Part shown: in pieces, positions 1 through 7,015 of the stretch
How the letters are laid out: every line of letters begins with the position of its first letter
How positions within the stretch are numbered: the stretch's first letter is position 1
Program-made: the position numbers and the translations under genes
Assembly (NCBI GenBank): GCA_017547995.1
Contig: JAFYNW010000378.1
Span: 1 to 17,491, forward strand
DNA: 17,491 bases
Source of the DNA: Clostridia bacterium
GTDB taxonomy: Bacteria > Bacillota > Clostridia > Oscillospirales > Butyricicoccaceae
Reading direction: 5' to 3'
The notes under the pieces: model-generated
Told to the model about the DNA's origin: nothing
Database searches by the model: none
The model's input: the letters and a program-made list of their open reading frames with translations, nothing else

Positions 1-39
1 ATGAAGTCCGATGGCACAGGCAAAAACGGCTGGAATTAA
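1..39 (+). CDS. 3' end of an upstream gene (partial, unidentified)
   Basis: Frame 1 reads 12 codons (ending SDGTGKNGWN) to a TAA at 37-39, 11 nt before a strong terminator hairpin. The codons (AAG, TCC, ACA, GGC, AAC) match the bias of the downstream ribosomal genes, which supports real coding sequence. The first visible codon is ATG but is probably internal, because the frame is open to the window edge. Frame 2 is blocked by a TGA at 2-4, and frame 3 would run through the terminator. The fragment is too short to identify the protein. It need not be one of the genes often found upstream of rpsJ (such as tuf). Confidence 0.4.
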   Translation: MKSDGTGKNGWN

Positions 40-50
40 AATCAATATTT

Positions 51-77
51 AAGGAGCAGAGAAATCTGCTCCTTTTT
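51..77 (+). terminator. Rho-independent terminator upstream of the S10 operon
   Basis: A perfect 10-bp stem (AAGGAGCAGA at 51-60 with TCTGCTCCTT at 65-74) is closed by a GAAA tetraloop and followed by a T run at 73-77. It follows the stop codon at 39 closely, so it most likely ends the upstream transcript and insulates the ribosomal cluster. Confidence 0.9.
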
Positions 78-88
78 GTATATACGTA

Positions 89-276
89 TATATTATATAA
101 TGTAAGGAGTGTCTTTGCGCCATCCTGCTTCGTTTATTTATGTATATATATTATATAATGTAGGGACCTGCGTCCCCGACGCTCTGCTTGCAATTACACA
201 TATTATATAATGTAAGAAGGAGGATTCTCAGCTCTCCTTACATTATATAATATAGACAATATATAATATAGACAAT
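89..276. repeat. AT-rich palindromic/tandem repeat patch
   Basis: A unit close to TATTATATAATGTAAGGAG occurs near 91-109, 149-165 (GTAGGGA variant) and 201-216, and once inverted at 237-252. The 201-216 and 237-252 copies form an exact 16-nt inverted repeat around a 20-nt centre. The core ATTATATAAT is itself a palindrome. The 16-mer ATATAATATAGACAAT is repeated exactly in tandem at 245-260 and 261-276. No open reading frame of note lies here. It looks like non-coding dispersed-repeat or MITE-like debris between the upstream terminator and the rpsJ promoters; whether it occurs elsewhere in the genome cannot be seen. Confidence 0.75.
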
Positions 277-328
277 ACGCACAACAAAAGCCCTGGGAAA
301 TAAATTTCAAAAACTGCAAAAATAATAC

Positions 329-357
329 TTGAAATTTTTGAAAGTGTGTGGTATTAT
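329..357 (+). promoter_or_regulatory. Distal rpsJ promoter P1 (sigma-A type)
   Basis: A -35 box TTGAAA (329-334), a 17-nt spacer and a -10 box TATTAT (352-357) match vegetative promoters. Transcription would start near 364. The -10 and initial region (TATTATAGTAGAGCT) closely resembles that of the second promoter at 591 (TATTATATAGTAGCGCT), as if the two promoters are related. A second TTGAAA at 338 is too close to the -10 box. Confidence 0.7.
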
Positions 358-364
358 AGTAGAG

Positions 365-480
365 CTGGCGTCAAGGAAACACAATTCCTAGTGGTCGGCG
401 GTCAGGTCATTTACTACAAAATGTACCTTACGGCAAAAGTACACAAGGTGATCCCAAGCGGGAAATGACCCTTATGTACA
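365..480 (+). promoter_or_regulatory. Structured RNA candidate in the P1 leader
   Basis: A hairpin AGGAA (374-378)/TTCCT (385-389) is followed by an apparent three-way junction. Its closing helix is GGTCATTT (405-412) with AAATGACC (463-470). Inside are TGTAC (422-426)/GTACA (439-443) and CCC (453-455)/GGG (460-462). An alternative pairing ACCTT (425-429)/AAGGT (445-449) excludes the first inner helix. I do not recognise a riboswitch class or T-box motif. It lies only on transcripts from the distal promoter. The remaining stretch to 567 shows a weak AT hairpin (535-541/552-558) and nothing else I can name. Confidence 0.45.
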
Positions 481-567
481 AAATAACTAAAAAATCGCCG
501 TAATTTTCTTCTCGTCATATGCAACAAAAATTGAGTGAAAAAATTGAAATATTTTCACAAAAAACTA

Positions 568-596
568 TTGACAAACGGAAGAAAATGTAGTATTAT
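568..596 (+). promoter_or_regulatory. Proximal rpsJ promoter P2, near-consensus
   Basis: A perfect -35 box TTGACA (568-573), a 17-nt spacer and a -10 box TATTAT (591-596) form a near-consensus vegetative promoter with a start near 603. This is probably the main promoter of the S10 operon. It leaves an untranslated leader of about 330 nt before the rpsJ start. Confidence 0.9.
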
Positions 597-602
597 ATAG
601 TA

Positions 603-936
603 GCGCTCGAGAGAGTGCGTAAAAAATGCGATGAAGTCGGAGATTGCTGCTCAGGCAGGTAACTTCGACAGAGTATGTCCGACAATCGGGCGGCTGGAAA
701 ATTGAACGCAAAGAGTACCTTATAAACACCTTGTGGAACTGATGACGTGTGTCCTTAAGCCACATAACTGAAAAGAGACCAACCTGCGTAATTTGAGAAA
801 GCCGACAATATCAGTGCGATATTATGCGGCTTGATTTATGCCCAGACCGTGATACACACGGGCGCGTTGCAGATTTTCCGCCATGTATGGTGTCGCAAAT
901 AAATAAAAATGAACGAAATTATTATGGAGGAATACC
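603..936 (+). promoter_or_regulatory. Long structured 5' leader of the S10 operon
   Basis: The leader begins with GCGCTC-GAGA-GAGTGC (603-618), a 6-bp stem with a GNRA loop. Next come GTCGGA (636-641) with TCCGAC (678-683), and a mutually exclusive GAAGT (633-637)/ACTTC (662-666). CTGC-TCAG-GCAG (647-658) competes with a long-range helix GCAGGT (655-660)/ACCTGC (782-787). TGTGG (732-736) pairs with CCACA (760-764). A hairpin spans 801-830 (GCCG/CGGC plus AATATC/GATATT). No U-tract terminator is visible. The leader ends at the rpsJ ribosome binding site TGGAGG (925-930). S10 operon leaders in enterobacteria are bound by L4, but I see no resemblance to that leader, so a regulator here is inference. 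Confidence 0.6.
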
Positions 937-1245
937 ATGGCAGATTCAAAGATCAGAATCAGACTCAAGGCTTATGATCATCAGGTTATCGATCAGGCTG
1001 CAGAAAAAATCGTAGAAACAGCTAAGCGCACAGGCGCAACAGTTTCCGGTCCAATCCCACTTCCTACAGAAAAGGAAATCATCACAATTCTCCGCGCTGT
1101 ACACAAGTACAAGGACAGCCGTGAACAGTTCGAAAGAAGAACACACAAGAGACTCATCGATATCATCTCCCCATCCCAGAAGACAATCGAAGCTCTCACA
1201 AACCTCGAAATGCCAGCAGGCGTTGACATCGACATTAAGCTCTAA
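937..1245 (+). CDS. rpsJ: 30S ribosomal protein S10
   Basis: S10 sits in the head of the 30S subunit and also acts, with NusB, in antitermination complexes in many bacteria. The 102-residue product has the family's usual length. Its N-terminus [15 protein letters not shown] and central [15 protein letters not shown] and [14 protein letters not shown] segments are diagnostic. The ATG at 937 is preceded by GGAGG with a 6-nt gap. It is the first gene of the S10 operon, reached by two upstream promoters through a long leader. A 125-nt spacer with hairpins separates it from rplC. Confidence 0.98.
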   Translation: MADSKIRIRLKAYDHQVIDQAAEKIVETAKRTGATVSGPIPLPTEKEIITILRAVHKYKDSREQFERRTHKRLIDIISPSQKTIEALTNLEMPAGVDIDIKL

Positions 1246-1301
1246 TAAATAAGACGTTTATCTATACATTTCCAAATGTGTATTTAAATATAAACAACCA
1301 G

Positions 1302-1342
1302 GCCCGAAATACAGCGGGCGGGTCATGTTGGGGAAACCCAAC
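1302..1342 (+). promoter_or_regulatory. Paired hairpins in the rpsJ-rplC spacer
   Basis: GCCCG (1302-1306) pairs with CGGGC (1315-1319). Immediately after, GTTGGG (1327-1332) pairs with CCCAAC (1337-1342) around a GAAA tetraloop. No T run follows, so neither is a standard terminator. They end 11 nt before the rplC ribosome binding site AGGAGG (1354-1359). They could affect rplC translation, protect or cleave the transcript, or bind a ribosomal protein; none of these is shown by the sequence. Confidence 0.6.
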
Positions 1343-1370
1343 CAATAACCTATAGGAGGAAATAAACAAA

Positions 1371-2006
1371 ATGGAAAAAGCAATTATCGGCAAGAAAGTC
1401 GGTATGACTCAGATCTTCGATGAAGCTGGCAAGGTAATTCCAGTAACAGTTATCGAAGCAGGCCCATGTACAGTTGTTCAGAAGAAGACAGCTGACAAGG
1501 AAGGCTATGACGCAGTTCAGCTCGGTTTCATGGACCTCGCTGACAAGAAGGTAAACAAGCCAATGGCTGGCCACTTCAAGAAGGCTAACGTAGCAGCTAA
1601 GAAGTTCCTCAAGGAATTCAAGCTCGCAAACGCAGCTGAAATGAACGTTGGTGATATCATCCTCGCAGATGTATTCGCTAAGGGCGACAAGGTTGACGTA
1701 ACAGGCACATCCAAGGGTAAGGGCTACGCTGGCGTTATCAAGCGCTGGAACGCTCACGAACAGGAAGCAACTCACGGTGTTGGCCCTGTTCACCGCTCTG
1801 TTGGTTCCATGGGTGCTAACACAGACCCATCCAGAGTTATGCCTGGTAAGAAGATGGCAGGTCACCTCGGTGCAGAACAGGTTACTGTTCAGAACCTCGA
1901 CATCGCTTACGTAGACGCTAACGAAAACCTCATCGCTATCCGCGGTGCAGTTCCAGGTCCAAAGGGTTCTATCGTGTTCATCAAGAGCACAGTTAAGAAC
2001 GCTTAA
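1371..2006 (+). CDS. rplC: 50S ribosomal protein L3
   Basis: L3 is an early 23S rRNA-binding protein whose internal loop reaches towards the peptidyl transferase centre. The 211-residue product is of family length. It starts MEKAIIGKKVGMTQIFDEAG, and carries KGKGYAGVIKRW and the conserved GPVHRSVGSMG...PGKKMAGHLG loop in its middle third. The ATG follows AGGAGG (1354-1359) with a rather long 11-nt gap. It is the second gene of the operon; the rplD ribosome binding site follows the stop at once. Confidence 0.98.
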   Translation: MEKAIIGKKVGMTQIFDEAGKVIPVTVIEAGPCTVVQKKTADKEGYDAVQLGFMDLADKKVNKPMAGHFKKANVAAKKFLKEFKLANAAEMNVGDIILADVFAKGDKVDVTGTSKGKGYAGVIKRWNAHEQEATHGVGPVHRSVGSMGANTDPSRVMPGKKMAGHLGAEQVTVQNLDIAYVDANENLIAIRGAVPGPKGSIVFIKSTVKNA

Positions 2007-2032
2007 TGACGCTAGAGAGGAGGAAATATAAA

Positions 2033-2656
2033 ATGGCTAAAACTAATCTTTATGATATGAACGGCAAGGTAGTCGGCGAAATCGAACTTCTCGACAGCGT
2101 TTTCGGTATCGAACCTAACAAGGTTGTTATGCACGAAGCTGTTAAGAACCACCTCGTAAACAAGAGACAGGGTACACAGTCCACACTCACACGTGCTGAA
2201 GTACGTGGCGGTGGCCGTAAGCCTTGGAGACAGAAGGGCACAGGCCGTGCTCGTCAGGGTTCCATCCGCGCTCCACAGTGGACACACGGTGGTATCGCAT
2301 TTGGTCCTAAGCCAAGACACTTCGAAAACAGCATGAACAAGAAGGCTAGACAGCTCGCTATCAAGTCTGCTCTCGCTGCTAAGTTCCAGGCTGGCAACAT
2401 GATCGTTGTTGAAAACATCGAAATGAACGAAATCAAGACAAAGTCCTTCATTGGCTTCCTTAACAACATCAACGCTAACTGCAAGGCTCTTGTTATCACA
2501 CCAGAAGTAAGAAAGAACGTTGTTCTCTCTGCTAGAAACATTCCAAACGTTACAACAACAATTTCCAGCATCATCTCCACATACGAAATCCTCAAGGCAG
2601 AAAAGCTCGTTGTTGATAAGGTAGCTGTTGAGAAGATCCAGGAGGTATACGCATAA
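2033..2656 (+). CDS. rplD: 50S ribosomal protein L4
   Basis: L4 binds 23S rRNA and lines the narrow part of the peptide exit tunnel; in enterobacteria it also represses the S10 operon. An in-frame ATG exists at 2006, but the ATG at 2033 is chosen because AGGAGG (2018-2023) lies 9 nt before it and the protein then begins [16 protein letters not shown] as is usual, giving 207 residues. The tunnel loop [20 protein letters not shown] (about residues 64-83) is intact. The stop overlaps the rplW start by one base (TAATG), indicating coupling. Confidence 0.97.
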   Translation: MAKTNLYDMNGKVVGEIELLDSVFGIEPNKVVMHEAVKNHLVNKRQGTQSTLTRAEVRGGGRKPWRQKGTGRARQGSIRAPQWTHGGIAFGPKPRHFENSMNKKARQLAIKSALAAKFQAGNMIVVENIEMNEIKTKSFIGFLNNINANCKALVITPEVRKNVVLSARNIPNVTTTISSIISTYEILKAEKLVVDKVAVEKIQEVYA

Positions 2657-2949
2657 TGAAATCTGTTTACGATATCATCAGAAAGCCAATCATCACAGAA
2701 GAATCTATGATGGGCGTAGCTAACAAGGTATACGTTTTCGAAGTTGCTACAGACGCTGGCAAGATCGAAATCAAGAAGGCTATGGAAGAAATCTTCAAGG
2801 TAAAGGTTAAGTCCGTTAACACAATGAACGTTCGCGGCAAGAACAAGAGAATGGGCGTTCACATGGGCAAGACATCCGCTACTAAGAAGGCTATTATCAC
2901 ACTTACAGAAGACTCCAAGGAAATTGAACTCTTTGAGGGTATGTTCTAA
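2656..2949 (+). CDS. rplW: 50S ribosomal protein L23
   Basis: L23 lies at the tunnel exit and is the docking site for trigger factor and the signal recognition particle. The 97-residue product carries [12 protein letters not shown] near the N-terminus, the [21 protein letters not shown] segment typical of the family, and the basic loop GKNKRMG. The ATG shares one base with the rplD stop, and GGAGG at 2641-2645 lies inside the rplD 3' end. A 100-nt spacer with three hairpins follows. Confidence 0.97.
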   Translation: MKSVYDIIRKPIITEESMMGVANKVYVFEVATDAGKIEIKKAMEEIFKVKVKSVNTMNVRGKNKRMGVHMGKTSATKKAIITLTEDSKEIELFEGMF

Positions 2950-2954
2950 TCAAT

Positions 2955-3018
2955 CCCTGACTTAAAGGGTTGGCGGTCTCAGATCGCCTGAAGGTATACT
3001 GCCTGAAAGACTGGCAGT
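2955..3018 (+). promoter_or_regulatory. Three successive hairpins in the rplW-rplB spacer
   Basis: The first is CCCT (2955-2958)/AGGG (2966-2969). The second is GGCGGTC (2972-2978)/GATCGCC (2982-2988), a 7-bp stem with one G-U pair and a 3-nt loop. The third is ACTGCC (2998-3003)/GGCAGT (3013-3018) with a 9-nt loop containing GAAA. None is followed by a T run. The rplB ribosome binding site (AAGGAG, 3034-3039) comes after. The density of stable stems in a 100-nt spacer, inside an operon whose other spacers are mostly under 20 nt, suggests a control or processing element. Confidence 0.6.
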
Positions 3019-3049
3019 GCAAAACACAAAGATAAGGAGAAAAAATTAA

Positions 3050-3883
3050 ATGGCAATCAAGACATTTAAGCCGACTACAGCTTCTCGTCGTAACATGACA
3101 GTAACTGATTACTCGGTTTTGAGCCGCGTTAAGCCAGAAAAGTCCCTTCTTGAATCCAAGAAGAAGACAGCTGGTCGTAACAGCTACGGCAGAATTACAG
3201 TTCGTCACCACGGTGGCGGCAACAAGCAGAAGTACCGTATTATCGACTTCAAGCGCGATAAGATGGATATGGCTGCAACAGTTCTCACACTCGAATACGA
3301 TCCAAACCGTTCCGCTCACATCGCTCTCGTTCAGTACGAAGACGGTGAAAAGCGTTACATCATCGCTCCAGTAGGCCTCGAAGTTGGCGCAAAGGTTATC
3401 TCCTCTGCAGAAGCTGACATCAAGCCAGGTAACTGTCTCCCAATCGCAAACATCCCACTCGGTACTATCATCCACAACATCGAGCTCTACCCAGGTAAGG
3501 GCGCTCAGCTCGTTCGTTCCGCTGGTTCCTTCGCACAGCTCATGGCTAAGGAAGGTGCAGCTGCTCAGGTTCGTCTCCCATCCGGCGAAGTTCGTTACAT
3601 CAAGCTCAACTGTAAGGCTACAATCGGCCAGATCGGTAACGTAGATCACGAAAACGTTCAGATCGGTAAGGCTGGTAGAACACGTCACATGGGTATCCGC
3701 CCAACAGTTCGTGGTTCTGTTATGAACCCTAACGACCATCCACACGGTGGTGGTGAAGGTAAGTCCCCAATCGGCCGTCCAGGTCCTGTTACACCATGGG
3801 GCAAGCCAGCACTTGGTTATAAGACACGTAAGCAGAATGCACGCACAAACAAGCAGATTGTTAAGCGTCGCAACGACAAGTAA
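3050..3883 (+). CDS. rplB: 50S ribosomal protein L2
   Basis: L2 is needed for subunit joining and peptidyl transferase centre assembly. The 277-residue product matches the family. It starts [20 protein letters not shown] and has [13 protein letters not shown] at 51-63. The hallmark [20 protein letters not shown] spans about 225-244; its His230 corresponds to the conserved residue implicated near the catalytic centre. The basic C-terminus [19 protein letters not shown] binds rRNA. The ribosome binding site AAGGAG (3034-3039) lies 10 nt upstream. Confidence 0.99.
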   Translation: MAIKTFKPTTASRRNMTVTDYSVLSRVKPEKSLLESKKKTAGRNSYGRITVRHHGGGNKQKYRIIDFKRDKMDMAATVLTLEYDPNRSAHIALVQYEDGEKRYIIAPVGLEVGAKVISSAEADIKPGNCLPIANIPLGTIIHNIELYPGKGAQLVRSAGSFAQLMAKEGAAAQVRLPSGEVRYIKLNCKATIGQIGNVDHENVQIGKAGRTRHMGIRPTVRGSVMNPNDHPHGGGEGKSPIGRPGPVTPWGKPALGYKTRKQNARTNKQIVKRRNDK

Positions 3884-3899
3884 GAAAGGAGCATAAACA

Positions 3900-4181
3900 A
3901 TGGGTAGAAGCATTAAAAAAGGACCTTTTATAGCTCCTGAACTCCTCAAGAGAGTAGAAGAGCTTAACGAAAAGGGCGAAAAGAAGGTTCTCAAGACTTG
4001 GTCCAGAGCATCTGTTATTTTCCCAGATTTCGTTGGTCATACAGTAGCAGTACACGATGGTCGTAAGCATGTTCCTGTTTATGTAACAGAAGACATGGTT
4101 GGCCACAAGTTCGGTGAATTCGCACCTACACGTACTTTTAAGGGTCACGCAGGTAGCAAGACATCCAACAACGGTAAGTAA
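3900..4181 (+). CDS. rpsS: 30S ribosomal protein S19
   Basis: S19 forms a head complex with S13 close to the decoding-site tRNAs. The 93-residue product begins [20 protein letters not shown] and contains [20 protein letters not shown] and the signature [19 protein letters not shown]. It follows rplB by 16 nt with AAGGAG (3886-3891) 8 nt before the ATG. Length and motifs are ordinary for the family. Confidence 0.98.
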   Translation: MGRSIKKGPFIAPELLKRVEELNEKGEKKVLKTWSRASVIFPDFVGHTVAVHDGRKHVPVYVTEDMVGHKFGEFAPTRTFKGHAGSKTSNNGK

Positions 4182-4199
4182 TCAGAGGAGGAATAAACA

Positions 4200-4535
4200 A
4201 TGGAAGCAAGAGCTTATCTTAAACACATTCGCATTTCCCCTCGTAAGGTTCAGATCGTTTGTGACCTTATCCGTGGAAAGAGCGTTCAGCAGGCAGCAGG
4301 TATCCTGCTCAATACAAACAAGTCCTCTTCCGAGCCAATGATGAAGCTCCTCAAGAGCGCAATGGCTAATGCAGAGAACAACCATGGCATGAACCCAGAA
4401 AACCTCTACGTAGCAGAAGTTTTCGCTTGCCCAGGTCCTGTAATGAAGAGAGTAATGCCACGTGCTCAGGGCCGTGCATTCAGAATCCTCAAGAGAACAT
4501 CCCATGTAACAATGGTTCTCAGAGAAAAAGAATAA
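4200..4535 (+). CDS. rplV: 50S ribosomal protein L22
   Basis: L22 contacts all six 23S domains, and its long hairpin lines the exit tunnel opposite L4, near the macrolide-binding area. The 111-residue product begins MEARAYLKHIRISPRKVQIV, and ends with the loop-bearing KRVMPRAQGRAFRILKRTSH followed by VTMVLREKE. The gap to rpsS is 18 nt and holds a GAGGAGG ribosome binding site. No tunnel-loop duplication or deletion is apparent. Confidence 0.98.
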   Translation: MEARAYLKHIRISPRKVQIVCDLIRGKSVQQAAGILLNTNKSSSEPMMKLLKSAMANAENNHGMNPENLYVAEVFACPGPVMKRVMPRAQGRAFRILKRTSHVTMVLREKE

Positions 4536-4553
4536 GGTCAAGGAGGTAATATA

Positions 4554-5363
4554 ATGGGCCAGAAAATTAATCCACACGGTTTGCGTGTTGGCGTCATCAA
4601 GAATTGGGATTCCCGCTGGTTTGCTAATGATAATGCCTTCGGCGACCTTTTGGTAGAAGACTACAACATTCGTAAGTATCTTAAGAAGACACTCTATGCA
4701 GCAGGTATCGCAAAGATCGAAATCGAAAGAAGCGGTGACCGTGTTCGCATTCTCATCCACTGTGCACGTCCAGGTGTTATCGTAGGTAAGGGCGGCGCTG
4801 AAATCGAAGCACTCAAGGAAAGAGTGCAGAAGATGATCGGCAAGGTTGTTAACATCACAATCGTTGAAGTTCGTCAGCCAGACCTCAATGCTCAGCTCAT
4901 CGCTGAAAACATCGCAGCACAGCTCGAAAAGCGTATCTCTTTCCGTCGCGCTATGAAGCAGGCTATGGCAAGAGCTATGAAGCTTGGTGCTAAGGGCATC
5001 AAGACAAACTGCTCCGGTCGTCTCGGCGGCGCAGAAATCGCTCGTACAGAGCACTATCACGAGGGTACAATTCCACTCCAGACACTCCGCGCAGACATCG
5101 ACTACGGCTTTGCAGAAGCAAGCACAACATTCGGTATCATCGGTGTTAAGGTTTGGCTCTACAAGGGCGAAGTTCTTACAGGCGGCCCTCGTACAACAGA
5201 AGTTCAGGCTCCACGTCGCGATCGCCGCGATGGCAGAAACAATGAACGTTCTGATCGTCGTCCACGTCGTGATGGCGAAAACCGTGGTTTCAACCGCAAC
5301 AACAACAGAAACAACAACGGTCCACGTAACAATGGTCCACGTAAGGAACAGGAGGTTAAGTAA
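4554..5363 (+). CDS. rpsC: 30S ribosomal protein S3 with Arg/Asn-rich tail
   Basis: S3 lies at the mRNA entry channel and has mRNA helicase activity with S4. The core starts [20 protein letters not shown]. The KH domain motif GVIVGKGG is at 74-81, and the C-terminal domain carries [20 protein letters not shown] (155-174) and [12 protein letters not shown] (about 197-208). Many S3 proteins end shortly after that point at 210-225 residues. This one continues to 269 with a low-complexity tail (about 212-269) rich in Arg, Asn, Asp and Gly, including three-Asn runs. The tail keeps the genome's codon bias and ends with a TAA that overlaps the rplP start, so it is not a frameshift artefact. Confidence 0.98.
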   Translation: MGQKINPHGLRVGVIKNWDSRWFANDNAFGDLLVEDYNIRKYLKKTLYAAGIAKIEIERSGDRVRILIHCARPGVIVGKGGAEIEALKERVQKMIGKVVNITIVEVRQPDLNAQLIAENIAAQLEKRISFRRAMKQAMARAMKLGAKGIKTNCSGRLGGAEIARTEHYHEGTIPLQTLRADIDYGFAEASTTFGIIGVKVWLYKGEVLTGGPRTTEVQAPRRDRRDGRNNERSDRRPRRDGENRGFNRNNNRNNNGPRNNGPRKEQEVK

Positions 5364-5800
5364 TGCTTCTGCCTAAGAGAGTTAAGTACCGCAGAGTACA
5401 CCGTGGTCGTATGACAGGTGTTGCAACACGCGGCAATACAGTATCAAATGGTGAATATGGTATCATGGCTACAGAGCCAGCATGGGTAACATCCCGTCAG
5501 ATCGAAGCTGCTCGTATCGCTATGACTCGTTATATCAAGCGTGGTGGTCAGGTTTGGATCAAGATCTTCCCTGACAAGCCAGTAACACAGAAGCCTGCTG
5601 AAACTCGTATGGGTTCCGGTAAGGGTTCTCCAGAATATTGGGTAGCAGTTGTTAAGCCAGGCAGAGTTCTCTTCGAAATCGCAGGTGTTTCCGAAGAAGT
5701 AGCTCGTGAAGCTCTCCGTCTCGCTTCTCACAAGCTCCCACTCAAGACTAAGTTCGTTAAGGCTGAAAAAATGGAAGAGAAAGTAGGGGGTGAAGCATAA
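5363..5800 (+). CDS. rplP: 50S ribosomal protein L16
   Basis: L16 organises the A-site tRNA region of the large subunit. The 145-residue product begins [19 protein letters not shown], and carries [20 protein letters not shown] and [19 protein letters not shown], the family signatures. The C-terminus ([11 protein letters not shown]) is slightly longer than the usual 136-144 residues. The start overlaps the rpsC stop (TAATG) with GGAGG at 5351-5355, and its own stop overlaps the rpmC start in the same way, so three genes are coupled in series. Confidence 0.98.
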   Translation: MLLPKRVKYRRVHRGRMTGVATRGNTVSNGEYGIMATEPAWVTSRQIEAARIAMTRYIKRGGQVWIKIFPDKPVTQKPAETRMGSGKGSPEYWVAVVKPGRVLFEIAGVSEEVAREALRLASHKLPLKTKFVKAEKMEEKVGGEA

Positions 5801-6000
5801 TGAAGGCAGCAGAAATCCGTCAGCTCTCTGTAGAAGAGCTCAACACAAAGCTTGCAGATCTCAAGAAGGATCTTTTTAATCTCAGACTTCAGCATGCTAT
5901 CAACCAGCTGGATAATCCTCTTAAAATCGCCGAGGTCAAGAAGGACATCGCTCGTGTAAACACAATTATTCGCCAGAAGAACATGGCGAATAAGGCATAA
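5800..6000 (+). CDS. rpmC: 50S ribosomal protein L29
   Basis: L29 is a small two-helix protein near the tunnel exit next to L23. The 66-residue product [20 protein letters not shown] is typical, and the second helix carries [16 protein letters not shown] and a basic [12 protein letters not shown] end. The ATG shares a base with the rplP stop, with a purine-rich GTAGGGGGTGAAG ribosome binding region inside the rplP end. It is an ordinary member of the family. Confidence 0.97.
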   Translation: MKAAEIRQLSVEELNTKLADLKKDLFNLRLQHAINQLDNPLKIAEVKKDIARVNTIIRQKNMANKA

Positions 6001-6020
6001 TGTATAGGGAGGTAAAAACA

Positions 6021-6278
6021 GTGAGTGAAAGAGCTTTCCGTAAAACACGTGTAGGTAAGGTTACATCTGACAAGATGGACAAGACTATCGTAGTTGCAAT
6101 TGAAGATAGAGTACAGCATCCGCTTTATAAGAAGACAATGTCTACAACATATAAGCTTAAGGCACATGACGAAAACAATGAAGCAGGTGTTGGTGATACA
6201 GTAGAAGTAATGGAAACAAGACCACTCTCCAAGGATAAGAGATGGAGACTTGTTCGCATCGTAGAAAAAGCTAAGTAA
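6021..6278 (+). CDS. rpsQ: 30S ribosomal protein S17 (GTG start)
   Basis: S17 is a primary 16S rRNA-binding OB-fold protein. An in-frame ATG overlaps the rpmC stop at 6000, but the GTG at 6021 is preferred. AGGGAGG (6006-6012) lies 8 nt before it, and the product then starts M-S-E-R-A-F-R-K, aligning with the usual S17 N-terminus (85 residues). Conserved segments are [38 protein letters not shown] and [20 protein letters not shown]. With the upstream ATG it would carry seven extra residues of no family likeness. Confidence 0.95.
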   Translation: MSERAFRKTRVGKVTSDKMDKTIVVAIEDRVQHPLYKKTMSTTYKLKAHDENNEAGVGDTVEVMETRPLSKDKRWRLVRIVEKAK

Positions 6279-6293
6279 GGAGGAGCCTAAAGA

Positions 6294-6662
6294 ATGGTAC
6301 AGGCTGAATCATATCTCCGTGTTGCTGACAACACAGGGGCTAAGGAACTTAAGTGTATCCGCGTTCTTGGCGGCTCTACACGTAGATACGGTAACATTGG
6401 CGACGTAATCGTTGCTTCTGTCCGTAAGGCAGCACCAGGTGGTGTTGTAAAGAAGGGTGACGTTGTGAAGGCAGTTATCGTGCGTTCACGCAAGGGTCTC
6501 CGCCGCGCTGACGGCAGCTACATTCGTTTCGACGAAAACGCAGCTGTTATCATCCGTGATGACCAGAACCCAAGAGGTACACGTATTTTTGGCCCGGTTG
6601 CTCGTGAGCTTCGTGATAAGAACTACATGAAGATTCTCTCCCTTGCACCGGAAGTATTGTAA
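6294..6662 (+). CDS. rplN: 50S ribosomal protein L14
   Basis: L14 forms part of the intersubunit bridge and is a binding site for the silencing factor RsfS. The 122-residue product is of exact family length, with [20 protein letters not shown] at the N-terminus, [21 protein letters not shown] next, and [14 protein letters not shown] near the end. The ribosome binding site AAGGAGGAG (6278-6286) abuts the rpsQ stop. Confidence 0.98.
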   Translation: MVQAESYLRVADNTGAKELKCIRVLGGSTRRYGNIGDVIVASVRKAAPGGVVKKGDVVKAVIVRSRKGLRRADGSYIRFDENAAVIIRDDQNPRGTRIFGPVARELRDKNYMKILSLAPEVL

Positions 6663-6680
6663 TAAAGGAGGACACCAGAG

Positions 6681-6998
6681 ATGAATACACTTCACATCAA
6701 GACAGGTGATACTGTAATCGTTCTTTCCGGTAAGGATAAGGGCAAGAAGGGTAAGGTTCTTAGCTGTGATCCTTCCAAGGGTGCTGTTATTGTTGAAGGC
6801 GTAAACTTCGCAACTAAGCACCAGAGAGCACGTCGTCAGGGCGAAGAAGGCGGCATCATCAAGCAGGAAATCGCTCTCCGCGCTTGCAAGGTTATGCGCG
6901 TTTGCCCTAAGTGCGACAAGCCAACTCGCGTAAAGCACAACATTCTCGCTTCCGGCGAAAAGGTTCGTGTTTGCATGCACTGTAAGGAAACAATCTAA
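6681..6998 (+). CDS. rplX: 50S ribosomal protein L24 with Cys4 ribbon
   Basis: L24 starts large-subunit assembly by binding 23S domain I. The 105-residue product has an N-terminal KOW domain (GDTVIVLSGKDKGKKGKVL, about 9-27). The C-terminal half holds CPKC at 75-78 and CMHC at 98-101, a pattern that fits a zinc ribbon. The Cys4 form is known in many L24 proteins; Bacillus subtilis L24 lacks it. Zinc binding is inferred from spacing only. Confidence 0.97.
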   Translation: MNTLHIKTGDTVIVLSGKDKGKKGKVLSCDPSKGAVIVEGVNFATKHQRARRQGEEGGIIKQEIALRACKVMRVCPKCDKPTRVKHNILASGEKVRVCMHCKETI

Positions 6999-7015
6999 GG
7001 TAGGAGGAAATAGAA

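Noticed and set aside
89..276. A CRISPR array in the upstream repeat patch
   Set aside because: Repeats are short, AT-rich, partly inverted and irregularly spaced, with no uniform spacers and no cas genes in the window.
824..1015. A 63-codon plus-strand frame in the rpsJ leader
   Set aside because: It overlaps the rpsJ start in another frame, has no ribosome binding site and starts inside the 801-830 hairpin.
2006..2032. An N-terminally longer L4 starting at the ATG at 2006
   Set aside because: That ATG has no ribosome binding site, while AGGAGG sits inside the extra segment at the right distance from the ATG at 2033, which gives the usual N-terminus.
2903..3994. A 363-codon open frame on the minus strand over rplB and rpsS
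   Set aside because: It is antisense to well-identified ribosomal genes and encodes a Cys/Thr/Val-rich protein with no family likeness. Strong codon bias in the sense frame removes antisense stops. The same holds for the long minus-strand frames at 1350-1865, 2254-2862, 4182-5060 and 8316-9236.
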